Shown one piece after another: positions 22,955 through 33,179 of a stretch of DNA of 34,726 bases. This stretch comes from Alphaproteobacteria bacterium (GTDB lineage: Bacteria > Pseudomonadota > Alphaproteobacteria > Elsterales > Elsteraceae). Within the stretch, counting starts at the first letter, position 1. Every line of letters starts with the position of its first letter. The stretch spans positions 1 through 34,726 of the forward strand of contig JAAFIC010000031.1 in the NCBI GenBank assembly GCA_013298565.1, in the 5' to 3' direction. The position numbers and the translations under genes were made by a program. The notes beneath the pieces are model-generated. The model made no database searches. It was not told the DNA's origin and worked only from the letters and a program-made list of their open reading frames with translations.

Positions 22955-22984
22955 TGCGCCGAGGGCAATATCGGCCTCGGCGCA
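22955..22984. other. Hairpin just after ilvD
   Basis: A 10-bp perfect inverted repeat (TGCGCCGAGG / CCTCGGCGCA) with a 10-nt loop lies 9 nt beyond the ilvD stop. No U-run follows; it may protect the mRNA 3' end, with the bidirectional terminator beyond it doing the termination. Confidence 0.6.
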
Positions 22985-22993
22985 AGGGTTTGT

Positions 22994-24823
22994 TTAGATA
23001 TTCCGAACCGCGCCTTTGGACGCGCTGGTCGTCATCGCGGCATAAGCGCGCAGCGCCATCGAAACCTTGCGTGGGCGCGGCGCGGCGGGCACCCAACCGA
23101 GGGCGTTCCGTGCTTCCCGGCGTTGGGCCAAGATGTCATCCGCCACAACCAACTGGATCGAGCGGTTGGGGATGTCGATGGCGATTTGGTCGCCCTCTTC
23201 CACAAGGCCGATCAAGCCGCCTTCCGCCGCCTCGGGCGATACATGGCCGATGGACAAACCGGAGGAGCCTCCTGAGAAGCGACCATCGGTCACGAGCGCG
23301 CAGACCTTATCGAGGCCCTTGGCTTTCAGATAGCTGGTCGGGTACAGCATTTCCTGCATCCCCGGCCCGCCACGCGGCCCTTCGTAGCGGATCAGCACCA
23401 CATCACCCGCAATCACATGTCCGCTGAGAATGCTGCTCACCGCATCGTCCTGGCTCTCGAACAGGCGCGCGCGCCCGCTGAAGGTGAGAACCGACGCATC
23501 GACCCCAGCAGTTTTTACGATGCAGCCGTCCTCCGCCAGATTGCCGTAAAGCACGGCAAGGCCACCATCTTTTGAAAACGCATGTTCGGCATTTCTAATC
23601 ACGCCCGTAACGCGGTCAGTATCAACGCTGACATAGCGACGCGCTTGCGAGAAGGCAACTTGCGTCGGCACGCCGCCAGGGGCTGCGCGGAAAAATTCGT
23701 GTACGTTATCGGCAGAAGTTCTCACAATGTCCCATCCATCCAACGCTGCTTTTAGGCTGCTAGCATGAACGGTCGGTACACTCGTATCCAAAAGCCCGGC
23801 GCGATCCAACTCACCCAGAATCGCCATAATGCCCCCGGCGCGATGCACATCTTCCATATGAACATCGGACTTAGCAGGCGCGACCTTGCACAGCACCGGC
23901 ACCCGGCGCGACAGCCTATCAATATCGGCCATCGTGAAATCCACCTCGGCCTCATGGGCTGAGGCGAGCAGATGTAGAACCGTGTTGGTTGAACCACCCA
24001 TCGCAATATCGAGCGTCATCGCGTTTTCAAACGCGGCAAAGGTGGCGATATTGCGCGGCAGAACCGCTGCATCATCGCCCTCGTAATAACGGCGCGCGAG
24101 ATTAACGATCAGGTGCCCGGCGTCTACGAACAGGCGCTTGCGGTCAGCGTGGGTCGCCAGCGTCGAGCCGTTCCCTGGCAGCGAGAGACCAAGGGCTTCA
24201 GTAAGGCAATTCATCGAGTTTGCCGTGAACATGCCAGAGCAGGAGCCGCAAGTTGGGCACGCTGCGCGCTCGATAGCCTGCACGTCCTCATCGCTAATGC
24301 TACTATCGGCAGCGGCCACCATCGCATCGACGAGATCGAGGGCTTTTTCTTTACCGTTGATGATCACCTTACCGGCTTCCATCGGACCGCCGGAGACGAA
24401 CACAACCGGGATATTAAGGCGCATCGCGGCCATCAGCATACCGGGCGTGATCTTGTCGCAGTTTGAAATACAGACCATCGCATCGGCGCAATGGGCGTTG
24501 ACCATATATTCGACCGAATCTGCGATGAGTTCGCGCGATGGGAGCGAATACAGCATCCCGTCATGACCCATCGCGATGCCGTCATCAACGGCAATCGTAT
24601 TGAATTCCTTGGCAACGCCGCCCGCTGCCTCAATCTCTCGTGCGACTAACTGCCCGAGATCTTTCAAGTGGACGTGGCCAGGGACGAACTGAGTGAAGGA
24701 GTTGACCACGGCAATGATCGGCTTGCCGAAATCTGAATCCTTCATTCCAGTTGCGCGCCAAAGGCCCCGCGCGCCTGCCATGTTGCGACCGTGCGTTGTT
24801 GTTCTGGATCTATAGTGTGGCAT
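22994..24823 (-). CDS. ilvD: Dihydroxy-acid dehydratase
   Basis: This 609-residue iron-sulfur enzyme dehydrates 2,3-dihydroxy-isovalerate and -methylvalerate in valine, leucine and isoleucine synthesis. The cluster ligands are in [12 protein letters not shown] and [31 protein letters not shown] and [21 protein letters not shown] near the C-terminus are also typical, and the length matches the E. coli-type (about 610) form. The ATG at 24823 has AAAGGGTGA upstream. It lies 41 nt after coaD on the same strand. Confidence 0.97.
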   Translation of the reverse strand: MPHYRSRTTTHGRNMAGARGLWRATGMKDSDFGKPIIAVVNSFTQFVPGHVHLKDLGQLVAREIEAAGGVAKEFNTIAVDDGIAMGHDGMLYSLPSRELIADSVEYMVNAHCADAMVCISNCDKITPGMLMAAMRLNIPVVFVSGGPMEAGKVIINGKEKALDLVDAMVAAADSSISDEDVQAIERAACPTCGSCSGMFTANSMNCLTEALGLSLPGNGSTLATHADRKRLFVDAGHLIVNLARRYYEGDDAAVLPRNIATFAAFENAMTLDIAMGGSTNTVLHLLASAHEAEVDFTMADIDRLSRRVPVLCKVAPAKSDVHMEDVHRAGGIMAILGELDRAGLLDTSVPTVHASSLKAALDGWDIVRTSADNVHEFFRAAPGGVPTQVAFSQARRYVSVDTDRVTGVIRNAEHAFSKDGGLAVLYGNLAEDGCIVKTAGVDASVLTFSGRARLFESQDDAVSSILSGHVIAGDVVLIRYEGPRGGPGMQEMLYPTSYLKAKGLDKVCALVTDGRFSGGSSGLSIGHVSPEAAEGGLIGLVEEGDQIAIDIPNRSIQLVVADDILAQRREARNALGWVPAAPRPRKVSMALRAYAAMTTSASKGAVRNI

Positions 24824-24864
24824 GGTTCACCCTTTCTTTGGACGCAAAGCCTCGTCTTCTTGGC

Positions 24865-25419
24865 CTAATCTTCTTGCTGTTCGGCGAAACGCTGTTGCAG
24901 AGCGGCTTCAATTCTCGGGCTAACGAAGCGGGAAACATCGCCACCAAGCCGCCCGATTTCCTTCACGAATCGCGACGAGACGAACTGTTGCCCGTCAGCC
25001 GCCATCAGAAACACAGTTTCGATGGTGGGATTGAGCTTGGAGTTCATCCCTGCCATCTGAAATTCATACTCGAAGTCCGATACCGCCCGCAGTCCGCGCA
25101 CGATTTGCCCCGCGCCATGTTCAACCGCCAAGTTAATCAGCAAACTGGAGAAAGGCACGACCGTAATACGGTCCTTCTCCGGGAGATTGAGAACCTCGGC
25201 CGTCAACAGGCTCACCCGCTCGGCGAGCGAGAACAAAGGCCCCTTGCCCGCGTTCTTGGCCACGCCGATAATTAACTTGTCGCAGATACGCGCCGCGCGC
25301 CGGATAATATCAATATGCCCAGAGGTAACGGGATCGAAGGTGCCGGGATAGACCGCCGTGCGCTGCACGGTTGCCCCCGTCTCTAGTGCGCCCGAACAGG
25401 GCGTAGTGCTTGCCGACAT
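24865..25419 (-). CDS. coaD: Phosphopantetheine adenylyltransferase
   Basis: This enzyme makes dephospho-CoA from 4'-phosphopantetheine and ATP, the fourth step of CoA synthesis. It has the nucleotidyltransferase signature YPGTFDPVTSGH (T/HxGH), RGLRAVSDFEYEFQMAGMN and the SSRFVKEI motif equivalent to ISSTxVR. From the ATG at 25419 it has 184 residues; the conserved part begins at about residue 18, so an internal GTG nearer the usual start is possible, but a GGGGAGGG site favours the 25422/25419 GTGATG pair. It lies 75 nt after the gyrA stop, with a hairpin between. Confidence 0.93.
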   Translation of the reverse strand: MSASTTPCSGALETGATVQRTAVYPGTFDPVTSGHIDIIRRAARICDKLIIGVAKNAGKGPLFSLAERVSLLTAEVLNLPEKDRITVVPFSSLLINLAVEHGAGQIVRGLRAVSDFEYEFQMAGMNSKLNPTIETVFLMAADGQQFVSSRFVKEIGRLGGDVSRFVSPRIEAALQQRFAEQQED

Positions 25420-25439
25420 CACTGGGTTTCCCTCCCCTA

Positions 25440-25472
25440 GAGGCCGCAGGCTTCCTAGTCCCGTGCGGCCTC
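25440..25472. other. Hairpin between gyrA and coaD
   Basis: A perfect 9-bp inverted repeat (GAGGCCGCA / TGCGGCCTC) with a 15-nt loop. No U-run on the leftward side, so it is terminator-like at most. It is close to the coaD ribosome site. Confidence 0.45.
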
Positions 25473-25493
25473 GCCCCCTTTGGATTTATATCC

Positions 25494-28280
25494 TTAGACC
25501 AGCAACGTCGGCGGCGCAGTATCGGTTGCGGGCGAGGGGCTATCGTCGCCCTCCTCGCCCGGCTCTTCGCCAGTATCGTCAAGACGGGTCACAGAGACGA
25601 CACGTTCGTCGGTCTCCACCTTGAACAGCGTCACGCCCTGGGTTTTGCGCCCAGCAATGCGGATGCCTGCCACCGGAATACGGATCAACTGGCCGCCATC
25701 GGTAACGAGCATGATCTGATCGCTTTCGCTCACCGGGAAGGCCCCCACAACGGGACCGTTCTTCTGAGTAATATCCATCCCCGCGATGCCCTGCCCGCCG
25801 CGCCCGGTTTTACGGTACTCATAGGCCGAGCTACGCTTACCGTAGCCGCGTTCCGTAACGGTTAAGAGGAACTGTTCAACGGCTTGAAGCTCCAAGAACC
25901 GCTCTTCCGAGAGGTTAACCGTTTCGGCCAACAAATCGGTTTCGTCATCGCCGACGACCTCAACGCCCGCTTCGTCGCCTACGGCTCGGCGCAGGGCTGC
26001 TGCCCGGCGCAGGTAAGCGTCGCGTTCAGCCGGGCTGGCGGGAACGGTATCGAGAACCGCCATCGACATCACAGCGTCTTCATACGCCAAACGAATCCCG
26101 CGCACACCCGTCGAGGCGCGCGACTGGAAGATGCGAATATCATCGACCGAGAAGCGAATGGCTTTGCCAAGGCGCGTTGAAAGCAGAACGTCTTGATCCG
26201 CCCGCGCCACTGAAACGCCAATGAGATCGCCCAAATTATTACCGTCTTCATCCTCAAGTTTCATGGCAATTTTGCCGTTCGACTTGATATTGAGGAAGTC
26301 CGACAGTGCATTGCGGCGCACTTCGCCCTTAGAGGTGGCGAAGAGGATCGTAAGGCCCTCGCGCTCGTCCACATCGGGCAACGGCAGTACCGTTGCGATG
26401 CGTTCACCCATTTGCAGGGCGGGCAGCAGGTTTACCATTGGCTTGCCCCGGCCCTGCGGCGTACTTTCCGGCAGGCGCCAAACCTTCGTTTCAAACGCGC
26501 GGCCTTTTGTGGTGAAGAACAGCACCGGCGTGTGGGTATTGGCAACGAAGACGCGCTCGACGAAATCTTCTTCGCGCGTTGCCATCCCCGCCCTGCCCTT
26601 GCCGCCCCGCCGCTGCGAGCGGTAGGACGATAGGGCGACGCGCTTGATGTAGCCCGCGTGGCTGACGGTCACGACCATATCTTCACGCTGGATAAGCGCT
26701 TCGATATCGGTATCAATTTCCGAATCGTCGATCTGCGTGCGGCGCGGGGTCGCGAACTCGGTTTTTATCGCCGTCAATTCCGCCCGGATAATGTCCAGAA
26801 TGCGGTCCCGTTTGGCGAGAATATCGAGGAAATTCTTGATTTGGTCGCCAAGCTCACCCAGCTCGCCCGCGATTTTATCGCGCTCCAGGCCGGTGAGGCG
26901 TTGCAGGCGCAGGTCCAGAATAGCGCGGGCCTGGATTTCCGACAGGCGGTAAGTCCCGCTCTCCGATACGAGATGATCGGGGTCATCAATCAACGCGATC
27001 AACGGGGCCACATCGCGGGCCGGCCAGTCGCGCGCCATCAGTTGCTCGCGCGCAACCACGGGGTCCGGCGCGGTACGGATGAGCACGATCACATCATCGA
27101 TATTGGCAACCGCCATCGCCAAACCAGCAAGCACATGCCCGCGCTCGCGCGCTTTGCGGAGTTCGTAGGCCGTGCGGCGCTGCACAACCTCTTCCCGGAA
27201 GGCGCAAAAAGCGATGATAACTTCTTTAAGGCTCATCATCTCCGGGCGGCCCGCATTGATGGCGAGCATGTTCACACCGAAGCTGGTTTGCAACGGCGTA
27301 TGCCGATAAAGCTGGTTCAGCACCACTTCGGGCGTTGCATCGCGCTTCAGCTCGATCACAACGCGCACGCCATCGCGGTCGCTTTCATCGCGCAGATCGG
27401 AGATGCCTTCAATGACCTTGGCATTCACCAATTCAGCCATTTTTTCCAGCATCTTAGCCTTGTTCACCTGATACGGAACTTCCGTAATGATGATGGCCTG
27501 CCGGTCTTTCTTAAACGTCTCGATATGCGTTTTGGCGCGCATCACCACACTGCCGCGCCCCGTGCGGAAGGCATCCATAATGCCGCCGCGCCCCAGGATA
27601 ATCGCGCCCGTAGGAAAATCGGGGCCGGGAATAATCTGCATCAGCGCTTCAACCGGAATATCCGGCGCGTCAAGGTAGGCGATGCAAGCGTCGATCACTT
27701 CGCCAAGGTTATGGGGGGGGATATTGGTCGCCATCCCGACCGCGATACCGCCCGCGCCATTCACCAGCAAATTCGGAAATTCTGCTGGTAAAACCGTGGG
27801 TTCCACCTCGGTGTTATCGTAGTTTGCTTGGAAGGAAACCGTGTCGCGGTCAATATCGCGCAACAGGTGGTCTGCGGCTTTCGACAAGCGCGCTTCGGTG
27901 TACCGCATCGCCGCCGCGCGGTCGCCGTCCATCGAGCCGAAGTTGCCTTGGCCGTCGATCAGCGGCAGGCGCATGGAAAATTCCTGCGCCATCCGTACCA
28001 TCGCGTCGTAAATCGCCACGTCGCCGTGCGGATGGTACTTACCGATCACGTCCCCGACGATGCGGGCCGATTTGCGATAGCTTTTGTTCCAATCGTATCC
28101 CTGCTCTTTCATCGAGAACAGAATACGGCGATGCACCGGCTTTAGCCCGTCGCGCACGTCGGGCAGCGCGCGCGACACGATCACGCTCATGGCGTAATCG
28201 AGGTACGAGCGGCGCATTTCCTCTTCAATCGTGACGGGAACGATATCGAAAGCGGGGGGCAACAGCGGCGGATTGGTCAA
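25494..28280 (-). CDS. gyrA: DNA gyrase subunit A
   Basis: This 928-residue breakage-reunion subunit of the type II topoisomerase introduces negative supercoils. The catalytic Tyr127 is in [11 protein letters not shown]. The quinolone-resistance region reads [12 protein letters not shown]: the position matching E. coli Ser83 is Val88, while the Asp87 equivalent (Asp92) is kept. The C-terminal pinwheel carries the GyrA box SQRRGGKG, which separates gyrase from topoisomerase IV ParC. The start codon is TTG at 28280, supported by AGGGAAG 7 nt upstream. The tail is acidic ([13 protein letters not shown]). The length is slightly above the E. coli 875, usual for alphaproteobacteria. Confidence 0.97.
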   Translation of the reverse strand: MTNPPLLPPAFDIVPVTIEEEMRRSYLDYAMSVIVSRALPDVRDGLKPVHRRILFSMKEQGYDWNKSYRKSARIVGDVIGKYHPHGDVAIYDAMVRMAQEFSMRLPLIDGQGNFGSMDGDRAAAMRYTEARLSKAADHLLRDIDRDTVSFQANYDNTEVEPTVLPAEFPNLLVNGAGGIAVGMATNIPPHNLGEVIDACIAYLDAPDIPVEALMQIIPGPDFPTGAIILGRGGIMDAFRTGRGSVVMRAKTHIETFKKDRQAIIITEVPYQVNKAKMLEKMAELVNAKVIEGISDLRDESDRDGVRVVIELKRDATPEVVLNQLYRHTPLQTSFGVNMLAINAGRPEMMSLKEVIIAFCAFREEVVQRRTAYELRKARERGHVLAGLAMAVANIDDVIVLIRTAPDPVVAREQLMARDWPARDVAPLIALIDDPDHLVSESGTYRLSEIQARAILDLRLQRLTGLERDKIAGELGELGDQIKNFLDILAKRDRILDIIRAELTAIKTEFATPRRTQIDDSEIDTDIEALIQREDMVVTVSHAGYIKRVALSSYRSQRRGGKGRAGMATREEDFVERVFVANTHTPVLFFTTKGRAFETKVWRLPESTPQGRGKPMVNLLPALQMGERIATVLPLPDVDEREGLTILFATSKGEVRRNALSDFLNIKSNGKIAMKLEDEDGNNLGDLIGVSVARADQDVLLSTRLGKAIRFSVDDIRIFQSRASTGVRGIRLAYEDAVMSMAVLDTVPASPAERDAYLRRAAALRRAVGDEAGVEVVGDDETDLLAETVNLSEERFLELQAVEQFLLTVTERGYGKRSSAYEYRKTGRGGQGIAGMDITQKNGPVVGAFPVSESDQIMLVTDGGQLIRIPVAGIRIAGRKTQGVTLFKVETDERVVSVTRLDDTGEEPGEEGDDSPSPATDTAPPTLLV

Positions 28281-28337
28281 AACAGCACTTCCCTAATCAT
28301 CACATCAAAGACCGAGACCGGTCTGAAGTCGAGGCGT

Positions 28338-28366
28338 ACCCTAGCAAGTCTTGCGGCGAGGAACAA
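28338..28366 (-). promoter_or_regulatory. Candidate gyrA promoter
   Basis: Read leftward: TTGTTC, a 17-nt spacer and TAGGGT, with the predicted start about 50 nt before the gyrA TTG. Confidence 0.45.
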
Positions 28367-28381
28367 TCTTTACGCCGCGCA

Positions 28382-28402
28382 GGCGTTGATCGCCTCAACG
28401 CC
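28382..28402 (-). terminator. Hairpin after the VOC gene
   Basis: A perfect 8-bp stem (GGCGTTGA / TCAACGCC) with a 5-nt loop begins 4 nt beyond the VOC stop. No U-run follows, so it may end or protect the ssb-VOC message only partly. Confidence 0.4.
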
Positions 28403-28405
28403 CCC

Positions 28406-28849
28406 TCACAACAAAAACCGCTCCGCCCCCTCCACAGTAAACGCGACATGCTGGCCGAAAGCGAGTTCCAGCGTATTGCCGTCGGGATCGGCCAGCATCG
28501 CCCAGTAGCCAACCGGCGGGCCGGAGTCTTGCGGCGCTTTCCTCAAACAACCCGCCAGTTCGGCTGAGGCTGCCAAACGATCAACCGCGTCTCGCGACAG
28601 GCAGGCAACGCCGAGATGCCCGAACGGCCCCAGCGGCGTATCCTGTGTTTTGGGCGATTCCACTAATACAATCGCGAAGGGCCGAGTGAAATCCGAAACC
28701 CAGGCAACCGCCCGACCGCTCTCCACATCGGTGCGGCGGTGGATGACCGTCATGCCAGCATAAGTCCGATAAAAATCGACACTGGCCTGAAGATTACGCA
28801 CCGCAAAAGCTACATGGGTTAAGCCCAGATCCGCCGTCGCCATACTCAT
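28406..28849 (-). CDS. VOC family (glyoxalase-like) protein
   Basis: This 147-residue vicinal oxygen chelate protein, unrelated in detail to the one at 10700, starts LTHVAFAVRNLQASVDFYRTYAGM and has HLGVACLSRDAVDRLAA and YWAMLADPDGNTLELAFGQHV. His12, the His in GHLGVA and Glu in NTLELAF are the probable metal-binding residues. Enzyme type and substrate are unknown; it could be a lactoylglutathione lyase relative or a resistance or dioxygenase-like protein. The ATG at 28849 lies 6 nt after the ssb stop (a second ATG 6 nt in is an alternative), so it is read with ssb. Placement next to ssb suggests only shared transcription. Confidence 0.85.
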   Translation of the reverse strand: MSMATADLGLTHVAFAVRNLQASVDFYRTYAGMTVIHRRTDVESGRAVAWVSDFTRPFAIVLVESPKTQDTPLGPFGHLGVACLSRDAVDRLAASAELAGCLRKAPQDSGPPVGYWAMLADPDGNTLELAFGQHVAFTVEGAERFLL

Positions 28850-28855
28850 CCCGCC

Positions 28856-29404
28856 CTAAAACGGAATTTCGTCGTCGATATCGCCGCCGCGCCCGAAGCC
28901 GCCCCCACCGCCGAAGCTGCCGCCGCCTTGTGCGCCGCCTGTAGCAGCACCGCCACGCGGCGCAGGTGCCCCGCCGCCGTAGTCGCCACCCCCGTAATCA
29001 CCGCCGGAGGAGCCGCCGCCACCATAGCCGCCCTCACCGCCGCCGCCTTCACCGCGCCCATCGAGCATGGTGAGTTCGCCGCGATACTGTTGCAGCACCA
29101 CTTCGGTGGTGTATTTTTCCTGGCCGCTTTGATCGGTCCATTTGCGCGTTTGAAGCTGGCCTTCTAGGTAAACCTTGGCACCCTTCTTCAAGAACCGCTC
29201 GGCCACATCGCCCAAGCGATCATTAAAGATCACCACGCGGTGCCATTCCGCCCGCTCTTTCCGTTCTCCCGTCGTCCGATCCTTCCAGGATTCCGACGTT
29301 GCGATGGAAAGTTGAACCACTTTGCGCCCATCCTGCATGGTCCGCACTTCGGGATCACGCCCCAAATTGCCAACCAGAATGACCTTATTGACGCTCCCCG
29401 CCAT
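28856..29404 (-). CDS. ssb: Single-stranded DNA-binding protein
   Basis: This 182-residue OB-fold protein coats single-stranded DNA in replication and repair and recruits partners by its tail. The OB domain (residues 1-110) begins [18 protein letters not shown] and contains [37 protein letters not shown] Gly-rich disordered linker (about 118-172, [12 protein letters not shown]-like) leads to the acidic tip DIDDEIPF, the site that binds RecQ, exonuclease I and other partners. GAGG ribosome site before the ATG at 29404. It diverges from uvrA across a 153-nt region. Confidence 0.97.
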   Translation of the reverse strand: MAGSVNKVILVGNLGRDPEVRTMQDGRKVVQLSIATSESWKDRTTGERKERAEWHRVVIFNDRLGDVAERFLKKGAKVYLEGQLQTRKWTDQSGQEKYTTEVVLQQYRGELTMLDGRGEGGGGEGGYGGGGSSGGDYGGGDYGGGAPAPRGGAATGGAQGGGSFGGGGGFGRGGDIDDEIPF

Positions 29405-29521
29405 GCCGAACCTCGTCTATTTTGCCCAATGCGATCTTGTCGCTCTCGGCCCGCAGCCTATAGAGGAACAGGGGGCGCTGTCACCTGCTCGCTTCGGACT
29501 CTTATAACAGAGTTTTTGCGC

Positions 29522-29550
29522 TTGCATGTACCTTTTTTGTTCTGTTAGAT
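29522..29550 (+). promoter_or_regulatory. uvrA promoter with LexA-like site in the spacer
   Basis: TTGCAT (29522-29527), a 17-nt spacer and TTAGAT (29545-29550). The spacer holds GTAC-N7-GTTC at 29528-29542, one base from the alphaproteobacterial LexA consensus GTTC-N7-GTTC. LexA bound there would block RNA polymerase. The uvrA ATG is only 7 nt beyond the -10, so the message would be leaderless or nearly so. Confidence 0.5.
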
Positions 29551-29557
29551 AGGCATT

Positions 29558-32419
29558 ATGCATCAGAGAATCAGTGTGCGCGGCGCGCGCGAGCATAATC
29601 TGAAGAATATCGACGTGGACATCCCGCGCGATAGTCTTACCGTTATCACCGGCCTGTCAGGCTCGGGGAAATCCTCCCTGGCCTTCGACACGATCTATGC
29701 CGAAGGGCAAAGGCGCTACGTCGAAAGTCTCTCGGCCTATGCGCGTCAGTTCCTGGAATTGATGTCGAAGCCTGATGTGGATTTGATCGAGGGGCTATCG
29801 CCCGCCATCTCCATCGAGCAAAAAACCACCAGCCGCAACCCGCGCTCCACCGTGGGCACGGTCACAGAGATTTATGATTATCTCCGCCTGCTGTTCGCGC
29901 GCGTCGGTGTACCCTACTCGCCGGCAACGGGCCTGCCGATTGAAAGCCAAACGATTAGCCAGATGGTTGACCGGATTCTGGCGATGCCGGAAGGCACGCG
30001 CCTGTATCTGCTCGCTCCGGTCGTGCGTGGGCGCAAGGGCGAGTATAAGAAGGAGATGCTCGACTATCAAAAGCGCGGCTTCCAGCGCGTAAAGGTCGAT
30101 GGCGAACTCTATGATCTCGATGCGGTTCCGGCGCTCAATAAGAAGCTGAAGCACGATATTGAGGTGGTGGTGGATCGCATCGTGGTGCGGCCCGATCAGG
30201 AGGATTTGGCCACCCGCCTCGCCGATTCCATCGAAACCGCGCTAGAGCTTGCAGACGGGATTCTCTACGCTGAAAATGCCGAAGACAACAGCCGCACGGT
30301 GTTTTCGGCGAAATTCGCCTGCCCGGTCTCGGGCTTCACGATTGACGAGATCGAGCCGCGCCTGTTCTCCTTCAACAATCCGTTCGGGGCCTGCCCCACC
30401 TGCGACGGCTTGGGCGTGAAAATGCAGTTCGAGGCAGCGTTGGTTATCCCGGACGATGGCCTAACCCTGAGCACGGGCGCGGTTGCGCCCTGGGCGAACT
30501 CGACATCGCAATATTACGCGCAAACACTGGATAGCCTCGCGCGGCACTTTAAGGTTTCGCTCGCAACCCCTTGGCGGGACTTGCCGCAAGAGGTGCGCGA
30601 GACGATTTTGCATGGCAGCGGTAAAGTTGCGATCCCCTTGCGTTTTTCCGACGGCAATCGCGCCTATGAAACGAACAAGCCGTTCGAGGGCCTTTTACCC
30701 AATCTGGAACGGCGTTGGAAGGAAACCGAAAGCGCTTGGGTGCGGGAGGAGTTGGAGCGGTTCCAAGGCTCGCAAGCCTGCGAAACCTGCCACGGCTATC
30801 GGCTAAAACCGGAAGCGCTGGCGGTGAAAATCCACGAACGCCACGTCGGCGAAATAACCGCCCTCTCCATTGCCGACGCCGGGCGCTGGTTCAATGAGTT
30901 GGAGCCGCATCTTACGGTTAAACAGCAGGAAATTGCCGCCCGGATTCTGCGCGAGATTAAGGATAGGCTCGGGTTTCTCAACAATGTCGGGCTGGAATAT
31001 CTCACCCTCTCACGCAACTCCGGCACGCTCTCGGGCGGCGAGAGCCAACGCATTCGCTTGGCCTCGCAAATAGGCTCCGGGCTAACCGGCGTGCTCTATG
31101 TGCTGGACGAGCCGTCCATCGGTCTGCACCAGCGCGATAATGAGCGGCTGCTGGGGACGTTGCGCCGCCTACGCGATCTCGGCAATACCGTCATTGTTGT
31201 CGAGCATGATGAAGACGCGATTATGGCTGCCGATTATCTCATTGATATGGGGCCGGGCGCGGGGGTTCATGGCGGCGAAGTGATTGCCGCCGGAACACCT
31301 GCCGAAGTAATGGCGAACGAGAAAAGTACGACCGGCCAATACCTTGCCGGGCATCGCCGCATCGAAATTCCAAGCACGCGGCGCCCCGGCCATAAGGGCC
31401 AGAAGCTAGTGGTGCGTGGCGCACGTGGCAATAATTTGCAGAATGTGACAGCAGAAATCCCGCTCGGCACCTTCACCTGCATCACCGGCGTGTCGGGCGG
31501 CGGTAAATCCACGCTGATTATCGAAACGCTCTACAAAGCCCTGGCGCGTAAGCTGAATGGCGCGCGCGACCTGCCTGCCGACCATGATAGCGTCGAGGGC
31601 ATTGAGTTGATCGACAAAATCGTCGAGATCGACCAATCGCCCATTGGCCGCACCCCCCGTTCCAACCCCGCCACCTATACGGGGGCCTTCACACCGATTC
31701 GCGACTGGTTTGCAGGATTGCCGGAAGCTAAATCACGCGGCTATGGGCCGGGCCGCTTTAGCTTCAACGTCAAGGGCGGGCGGTGCGAGGCGTGCCAGGG
31801 CGATGGGCTGATTAAGATCGAAATGCACTTTTTGCCCGATATTTACGTGCAGTGCGATTCGTGCAAAGGCCAACGCTATAACCGCGAAACGCTGGATGTG
31901 CGCTTCCGGGGCAAATCTATCGCCGATGTTCTGTCGATGACCGTTGAGGAGGGCGCGGAGTTCTTCAAAGCCGTGCCGTCGGTACGCGATAAGATGACGA
32001 CGCTGGAGCGCGTTGGCCTTGGCTACGTCCAGATCGGCCAGCAGGCCACGACGCTCTCGGGCGGCGAGGCCCAGCGCGTGAAACTCTCGAAAGAACTCTC
32101 GCGCCGTTCCACCGGGCGCACGCTCTATATCTTGGACGAACCGACCACGGGCCTGCACTTTGAAGACATTCGCAAACTGTTGGAAGTGCTGCAAGCGCTG
32201 GTCGATCAGGGCAATAGTGTGCTGGTGATCGAACATAATCTGGAGGTGATTAAAACCGCCGATTGGATTCTCGATCTCGGGCCGGAGGGCGGTTCGGGCG
32301 GCGGGCGTATTGTGGCCCAAGGCACGCCGGAACAGGTGGCAGAGGTGGCCGAAAGCTACACAGGCCATTATCTCAAGCCTTACCTGAAGGCCAAGTTGGC
32401 GAAGAAGAAGCGGGCTTAA
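29558..32419 (+). CDS. uvrA: Excinuclease ABC subunit A
   Basis: This 953-residue ATP-binding damage-recognition subunit of nucleotide excision repair works with UvrB. It contains two ABC ATPase modules. The first has Walker [10 protein letters not shown] (32-40), then zinc-finger cysteines in CPVSGF and CPTCDGLG and in CETCHGYR, and signature [16 protein letters not shown]. The second has Walker [10 protein letters not shown] (644-652), zinc-finger CEACQGDG and CDSCKGQR, and [16 protein letters not shown]. The ends match the family ([17 protein letters not shown]). No good ribosome site; the start is 7 nt past a -10 box. A LexA-like box overlaps the promoter. Divergent from ssb, another DNA repair gene. 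Confidence 0.98.
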   Translation: MHQRISVRGAREHNLKNIDVDIPRDSLTVITGLSGSGKSSLAFDTIYAEGQRRYVESLSAYARQFLELMSKPDVDLIEGLSPAISIEQKTTSRNPRSTVGTVTEIYDYLRLLFARVGVPYSPATGLPIESQTISQMVDRILAMPEGTRLYLLAPVVRGRKGEYKKEMLDYQKRGFQRVKVDGELYDLDAVPALNKKLKHDIEVVVDRIVVRPDQEDLATRLADSIETALELADGILYAENAEDNSRTVFSAKFACPVSGFTIDEIEPRLFSFNNPFGACPTCDGLGVKMQFEAALVIPDDGLTLSTGAVAPWANSTSQYYAQTLDSLARHFKVSLATPWRDLPQEVRETILHGSGKVAIPLRFSDGNRAYETNKPFEGLLPNLERRWKETESAWVREELERFQGSQACETCHGYRLKPEALAVKIHERHVGEITALSIADAGRWFNELEPHLTVKQQEIAARILREIKDRLGFLNNVGLEYLTLSRNSGTLSGGESQRIRLASQIGSGLTGVLYVLDEPSIGLHQRDNERLLGTLRRLRDLGNTVIVVEHDEDAIMAADYLIDMGPGAGVHGGEVIAAGTPAEVMANEKSTTGQYLAGHRRIEIPSTRRPGHKGQKLVVRGARGNNLQNVTAEIPLGTFTCITGVSGGGKSTLIIETLYKALARKLNGARDLPADHDSVEGIELIDKIVEIDQSPIGRTPRSNPATYTGAFTPIRDWFAGLPEAKSRGYGPGRFSFNVKGGRCEACQGDGLIKIEMHFLPDIYVQCDSCKGQRYNRETLDVRFRGKSIADVLSMTVEEGAEFFKAVPSVRDKMTTLERVGLGYVQIGQQATTLSGGEAQRVKLSKELSRRSTGRTLYILDEPTTGLHFEDIRKLLEVLQALVDQGNSVLVIEHNLEVIKTADWILDLGPEGGSGGGRIVAQGTPEQVAEVAESYTGHYLKPYLKAKLAKKKRA

Positions 32420-32438
32420 TTTTTAGGGTTCCTACGCA

Positions 32439-32498
32439 GGGATCGTTTTACGGTCCCGCAGGGCTTATGTGTAAAGGTATCCCGGCAAGCTCGGGATA
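32439..32498 (+). other. Two hairpins between uvrA and clpP
   Basis: The first stem GGGATCG/CGGTCCC (32439-32457, 5-nt loop TTTTA) has a pair that is U-G on plus but C-A on minus, so it belongs to a rightward transcript. The second, TATCCCG/CGGGATA (32478-32498), is followed by AAAAACAGGGATGACC and resembles a REP-type palindrome. Neither has a U-run. The 152-nt gap holds no gene. Confidence 0.5.
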
Positions 32499-32571
32499 AA
32501 AACAGGGATGACCCGAAGCCCTAGCGCCGCTAGGCTGCAATCAGGTTTATCCGGGTGCGCGGAGCAGAGAT

Positions 32572-33174
32572 ATGCAATTTGTTTATAGACTGGACGACGA
32601 AAAAGACGCGAAGAAACCGGAAGAGGCGAAACCCTCTGAGGCGATGGAAGAGCGGCTGTTCAAGGCTCGCTCGGTCTTCATCTTCGGCCCAATCGATATG
32701 AAGCTGGCTCAGGCCGTCACCGCTAAGATGATCGCCCTCGCCCAAGAGAGTAAGGATGAAATTCGCATCTTCATCAACTCGCCGGGTGGCCATGTGGAGT
32801 CGGGCGATACCATTCACGACGTTATCAAATTCGTCGATTGCCCCGTGAAAGTAATTGGCACGGGCTGGGTTGGCAGCGCGGCGGCGCATGTTTACCTATC
32901 CGCCAAAAAAGAAAACCGCCTGTGCCTGCCCAACACGCGCTTCCTGCTGCATCAACCCAGCGGCGGCGCGGGCGGTCAAGCCAGCGACATTGCGATCCAG
33001 GCGAAGGAAATTATTAAGATCAAGGCTCGGATTCAAAAAACTATTGCCGACGCCACCGGCCAGCCGTTGGAAAAAGTGATTAAGGATACCGAGCGCGACC
33101 ATTGGATGCCCGCCGAAGAGGCTGTTACCTATGGCGTCGTCGGGCGTATCGTCAGCAGCATGGGGCAGATTTAA
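32572..33174 (+). CDS. ClpP-like ATP-dependent protease proteolytic subunit
   Basis: This 200-residue ClpP/crotonase-fold serine protease is diverged from the main ClpP. The catalytic triad is kept: Ser102 (in WVGSAAAHV, replacing the usual QAASMGA), His127 (LLHQPSGG) and Asp176 (DTERDHW). Spacing matches E. coli ClpP exactly (25 and 74 residues). The oligomer contacts ([16 protein letters not shown]) also fit. No clpX or clpA is nearby, so it is a second, stand-alone ClpP paralogue that must use an unlinked chaperone or form mixed rings. GGAG ribosome site 7 nt before the ATG at 32572. trmFO starts 5 nt after it. Confidence 0.9.
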   Translation: MQFVYRLDDEKDAKKPEEAKPSEAMEERLFKARSVFIFGPIDMKLAQAVTAKMIALAQESKDEIRIFINSPGGHVESGDTIHDVIKFVDCPVKVIGTGWVGSAAAHVYLSAKKENRLCLPNTRFLLHQPSGGAGGQASDIAIQAKEIIKIKARIQKTIADATGQPLEKVIKDTERDHWMPAEEAVTYGVVGRIVSSMGQI

Positions 33175-33179
33175 GCCCG

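Noticed and set aside
26658-27791. 377-codon plus-strand open frame
   Set aside because: Entirely antisense to gyrA, which has all gyrase motifs; composition is that of a shadow frame.
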